Shown piece after piece: positions 61,179 to 64,000 of a stretch of DNA of 64,000 bases (position 1 is the stretch's first letter; each line of letters starts with the position of its first letter). The position numbers and the translations under genes are program-made. The stretch covers positions 2,624,501-2,688,500 of the forward strand of contig OZ004586.1 of assembly GCA_963924555.1 (NCBI GenBank). Reading direction: 5' to 3'. The stretch comes from Crambe crambe. Taxonomy: Eukaryota; Porifera; Demospongiae; Poecilosclerida; Crambeidae. The notes under the pieces were generated by a model that worked only from the letters and a program-made list of their open reading frames with translations, was not told the origin of the DNA and ran no database searches.

Positions 61179-63291
61179 ATGTTGAATAGTGCATTATTTC
61201 TACTATTTGGACTTGTTTTTACTCACACCTTATCAGTACATAGTCTATTTATAGGTAAGTGTTACTATAGCAGTGCTAGCTATAGTGTGCAAAGAGTTTA
61301 TGCATGGTGTTCAATCTCTGTATACAAATTATTGTCAAAAAATACATAATAGTTCACCTGGCTTATTTTCATACAGAACTAGATCCTACAAATCTTACAG
61401 TTCAACAGTATGATAGAACTCAAGTAAGAGTCTCTTGGATACTGCCACAGAATGCTAGTAGAAGAGGATACAGAATATCAACAAGTAGAGACTTTGATTT
61501 TGGCGTAGCAGTACCAGCTGGTGTAAATGTTCGACTGGTAAGACAGGCACCTGGTAGGGTTAACTACTGGCTGATTTCAATTGAAACACCTGAAATAGTA
61601 GTAGGACCTGTGATTGGCATTGTAAGAGGTGAGGGGATATAGTTATGAAAAAAAAATTGCACTATAATTGTATTTAAATTCTGTTAAAAATATCAGATTA
61701 CTTGACACCAATAAATGTCACATTCACACCAACTGCAACATCTGTGAATATGTCCTGGATCCTGCCTAGATACACTCTCCCAACAGATAAGTTTAGAATA
61801 GACCTGAGACGAGTAACTGATGCAAGGCAGTTGTTGTGCCAAGTGGTCAAGGAAGATAAAACTGTGATTATTAGTAATTTCACCACCATGCTGGAATTTA
61901 CTAACCTGATGACCTTCAGTCTTTACCATGTACAATTTACTGCTCTATTGTCTATTTCAAATGTGACTTTGAGGCAGACTGATACAAGCAGAGAATTCAC
62001 TACACTGAAAATTGGTATAAAAGGACTTGCATAAACTATGTACAATAATGATTATTACGTATATATACTACAGCACCTACTGCTCCCCCATTCGACATAA
62101 ACACTCCCACTACCACTTCCAGAGGTGTTAGTGTGTCCTGGTCAGAAATTGAATGCACTGAACGCAATGGTCCAATCACTAGCTACATTGTGGAATTTCA
62201 AGAAGTGGAAGGGGTCATGATCCCTGGTCTGGTGGCCCATAGGACCTTCACAGCTAATGGGCTTTTCCCTTATACATATTACACCTTCAGAGTTGCTGGA
62301 GTCAACGAAGTTGGCACTGGACCCTTTTCAAATAGAATCACTATTAGGATAGAAGGATCAGGAGCAAGTAATGATATTATTACAACAATACTCATCACTG
62401 ATAGCTACGTAATTCCTATTATAGCTCCTGGTCCTGTTATTAACCTTGCTGGTACTGTTAAGTACACTTCCATTGTACTCACTTGGAGTCCTCCTATAGA
62501 ACCTAATGGAGTCATCATCAGTTATGAAGTCACTTACACAGTCAATGGCACTGCTTTCAGAGTCAACACCTCAGAGTGGATAACTACACTTACTATCGAA
62601 TCACTGACTCCAGAAACAATAGTCTCTGCTATTACAGTCACTGCTTTTACGGGAGCGGGTCGAGGAGAATCTGCTAATATACCTGATCAAACTACCTATG
62701 CTGCACCAAGTGAGTCACTATGCCAATAATAGCTATAATATTCATGAATGTAATTTTTTCATTGACTAGCCAAGGTGTTTAATGTGCAGATTAAACCTGT
62801 ATCTGATTCCTCAGTCAGAGTTAGCTGGCAGACCATAAAAACCATTGTGATTATGAACTATGTAGTTTACTACTCAAAGGAGGGAGAGGTTAATAAATCT
62901 ATCATTGTTCCCAGCTCTACGGACTCCATTGTCATTGAAGATTTAAGTGAATCAAGTATCAATGATTACAAGTTTCAGATTGCTGCTTCAGCTAATATGA
63001 ATGGAGAATTTATCATGGGTGAAAGATCAGCTATGATATCATTGCCTTCATCCAACAACAACATATTTCAATGTAAGTGATGATACATAAAACTGTATAA
63101 GCTGTTTCATTTCTAATAATAGACACTTTAATTGGAGCTGTATTATTTTTTGTGGTGGGTGGGGTCGTTGGTCCTACCATCTTCATGATCTTATTTCTAC
63201 GCTGGATGAAGAGGTATGATTATAATTGTCACAATAACCAGCTAATGTTATGTAGCTACATTAATTTAATAGAAAATACGGGAAGCTGTAA
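61179..63291 (+). CDS. FN3-TM receptor E with a 6-residue tail
   Basis: Same eight-exon plan as D, 545 residues: SP 61179-61254 (MLNSALFLLFGLVFTHTLSV); FN3-like 61377-61628, 61697-62014, 62074-62367, 62425-62709, 62770-63072; TM 63123-63213 (hydrophobic from GAVLFFVVGGVVGPTIFMIL); terminal exon 63273-63291 encoding R-K-Y-G-K-L then TAA. All junctions keep phase, none is broken. The signal peptide shares MLxSALxLLFGLV with D, so D and E are sister duplicates. Confidence 0.75.
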
Positions 63292-63667
63292 TAAAAAATT
63301 GAGGACAACTTTTGATAGATTCAAGGACATCTCACTCTAACTATAGCTATCTATAGCTAGAGCTAGTCTTTTCTTACAGCTAATTTCATAAAGCAACACA
63401 TCAATAATGATTTTCCATGTATGTATAGCTATGGTTACATAGGCTTGAACACATTCTGCCAGGAATATAATTTTTGAAAACAATTATTCTTATGGGGTGC
63501 ATGCATATGCATGCTATAGAGAAATTATTTCGAATATGGATACCAGTGCATGCACATTAATAGCTAGCTAGCTACTTACTGTAATTTTCCTGGATCAAAG
63601 ATGCAAGAATTTAGACTAGTGTCATGGTATCGTTATAGCTTCATCTGTATTCTGTTAATACAGTTAG
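63292..63667. other. spacer downstream of E
   Basis: AT-rich with ATGCATGCATATGCATGC-type runs near 63500. No gene. Confidence 0.4.
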
Positions 63668-63787
63668 CCAGGGCCCGCCCAGGGCCTACTATTTGCGCGT
63701 GCGCGACCCCAACATCAGATCGTAGAGGGGTCCCAGTTTCTTGAATCTCGTCTGGGTTTGGATGGTTTGGTGAAGAAGACCCTAGGG

Positions 63788-64000
63788 ATGATGTGTTCTA
63801 CAGCTGAGCTGAAGAGTGAAGTGACTAATAGAGACATGGAACTGCTACTATCATCCTGTCAAGAGCACACGAGTACCAGAATAGCAGCTGCGGTTGCTAA
63901 AGAGTCTAGCTGGATAAAACTCTGGGACGCAGCCCTGGATAGAGGCACAGCCGGCACCACTGCCTTACAGAACCTGTATAGGGAGCTGACCAGGCCCTCA
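63788..64000 (+). CDS. partial ORF running off the window, probably transposon-derived
   Basis: The frame is open from 63668 and has ATG at 63788 and 63791. It encodes a hydrophilic sequence with MELLLSSCQEHTSTRIAAAV and SSWIKLWDAALDRGTAGTTA and continues past 64000. The GC content is clearly higher than the neighbourhood, as in retroelement ORFs of this kind. I do not recognise the family with confidence. Confidence 0.4.
   Translation, partial: MMCSTAELKSEVTNRDMELLLSSCQEHTSTRIAAAVAKESSWIKLWDAALDRGTAGTTALQNLYRELTRPS

Overview
The window looks like nuclear DNA of an early-branching animal, most likely a demosponge of the Amphimedon kind. This is an inference from small phase-1 exons with short GT-AG introns, AT-rich spacers full of agctagcta runs, animal-type receptors (class C GPCR, FN3 receptors, receptor tyrosine phosphatases) and very dense DNA-transposon debris. 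No bacterial, organellar or CRISPR features were seen.

Layout. 1-4.6 kb: hairpin elements, a broken beta-propeller-like gene and a GGTTATCTGG minisatellite. 4.67-6.84 kb: a class C (GABA-B-like) receptor gene with one frameshift. 7.5-63.3 kb: a tandem array of related receptor genes, read left to right. Copy A (8.6-12.3 kb, continued at 31.8-34.5 kb) is a receptor tyrosine phosphatase (RPTP) pseudogene split by a 19.5-kb nested insertion. Copy B (38.7-43.3 kb) has lost its FN3 ectodomain but keeps every catalytic exon in frame. Copy C (48.2-58.1 kb) is the fullest gene: signal peptide, five FN3-like exons, TM, cytoplasmic Ig-like domain, PTP D1 and PTP D2. Copies D (58.6-60.7 kb) and E (61.2-63.3 kb) are intact FN3-TM genes that stop 5-6 residues after the membrane. 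The 3' end of the GPCR is duplicated ahead of copy B, so the duplication unit included it.

The insertion in copy A is layered. A TIR element sits in the D1 exon. Inside it, at a CCGG site, lies an 18.8-kb block bounded by two near-identical Ginger1-like non-autonomous elements (TGTAG...CTACA, CCGG on each side). The block carries two copies of a fibrinogen-like type II membrane protein gene, a complete Ginger1 transposon (integrase, Ulp1 protease, PHD finger; GCGG target duplication), LINE remnants and other TIR elements. Downstream of copy B sits a complete pogo/jerky-type transposon with a divergent HIRAN-domain gene. Many smaller elements can be defined by comparing the paralogous introns, because one paralogue often keeps the empty site.

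How the genes may work together (inference): the FN3 receptors could bind shared ligands. C would signal through an active D1 phosphatase, B would be an ectodomain-less phosphatase, D and E would be decoy-like membrane receptors, and the remnants at 7.5-8.1 and 37.9-38.3 kb carried a tail with YETV and YGHV tyrosine motifs. Exon boundaries were placed by eye from splice motifs, reading-frame continuity and comparison between copies; there are no transcript data.
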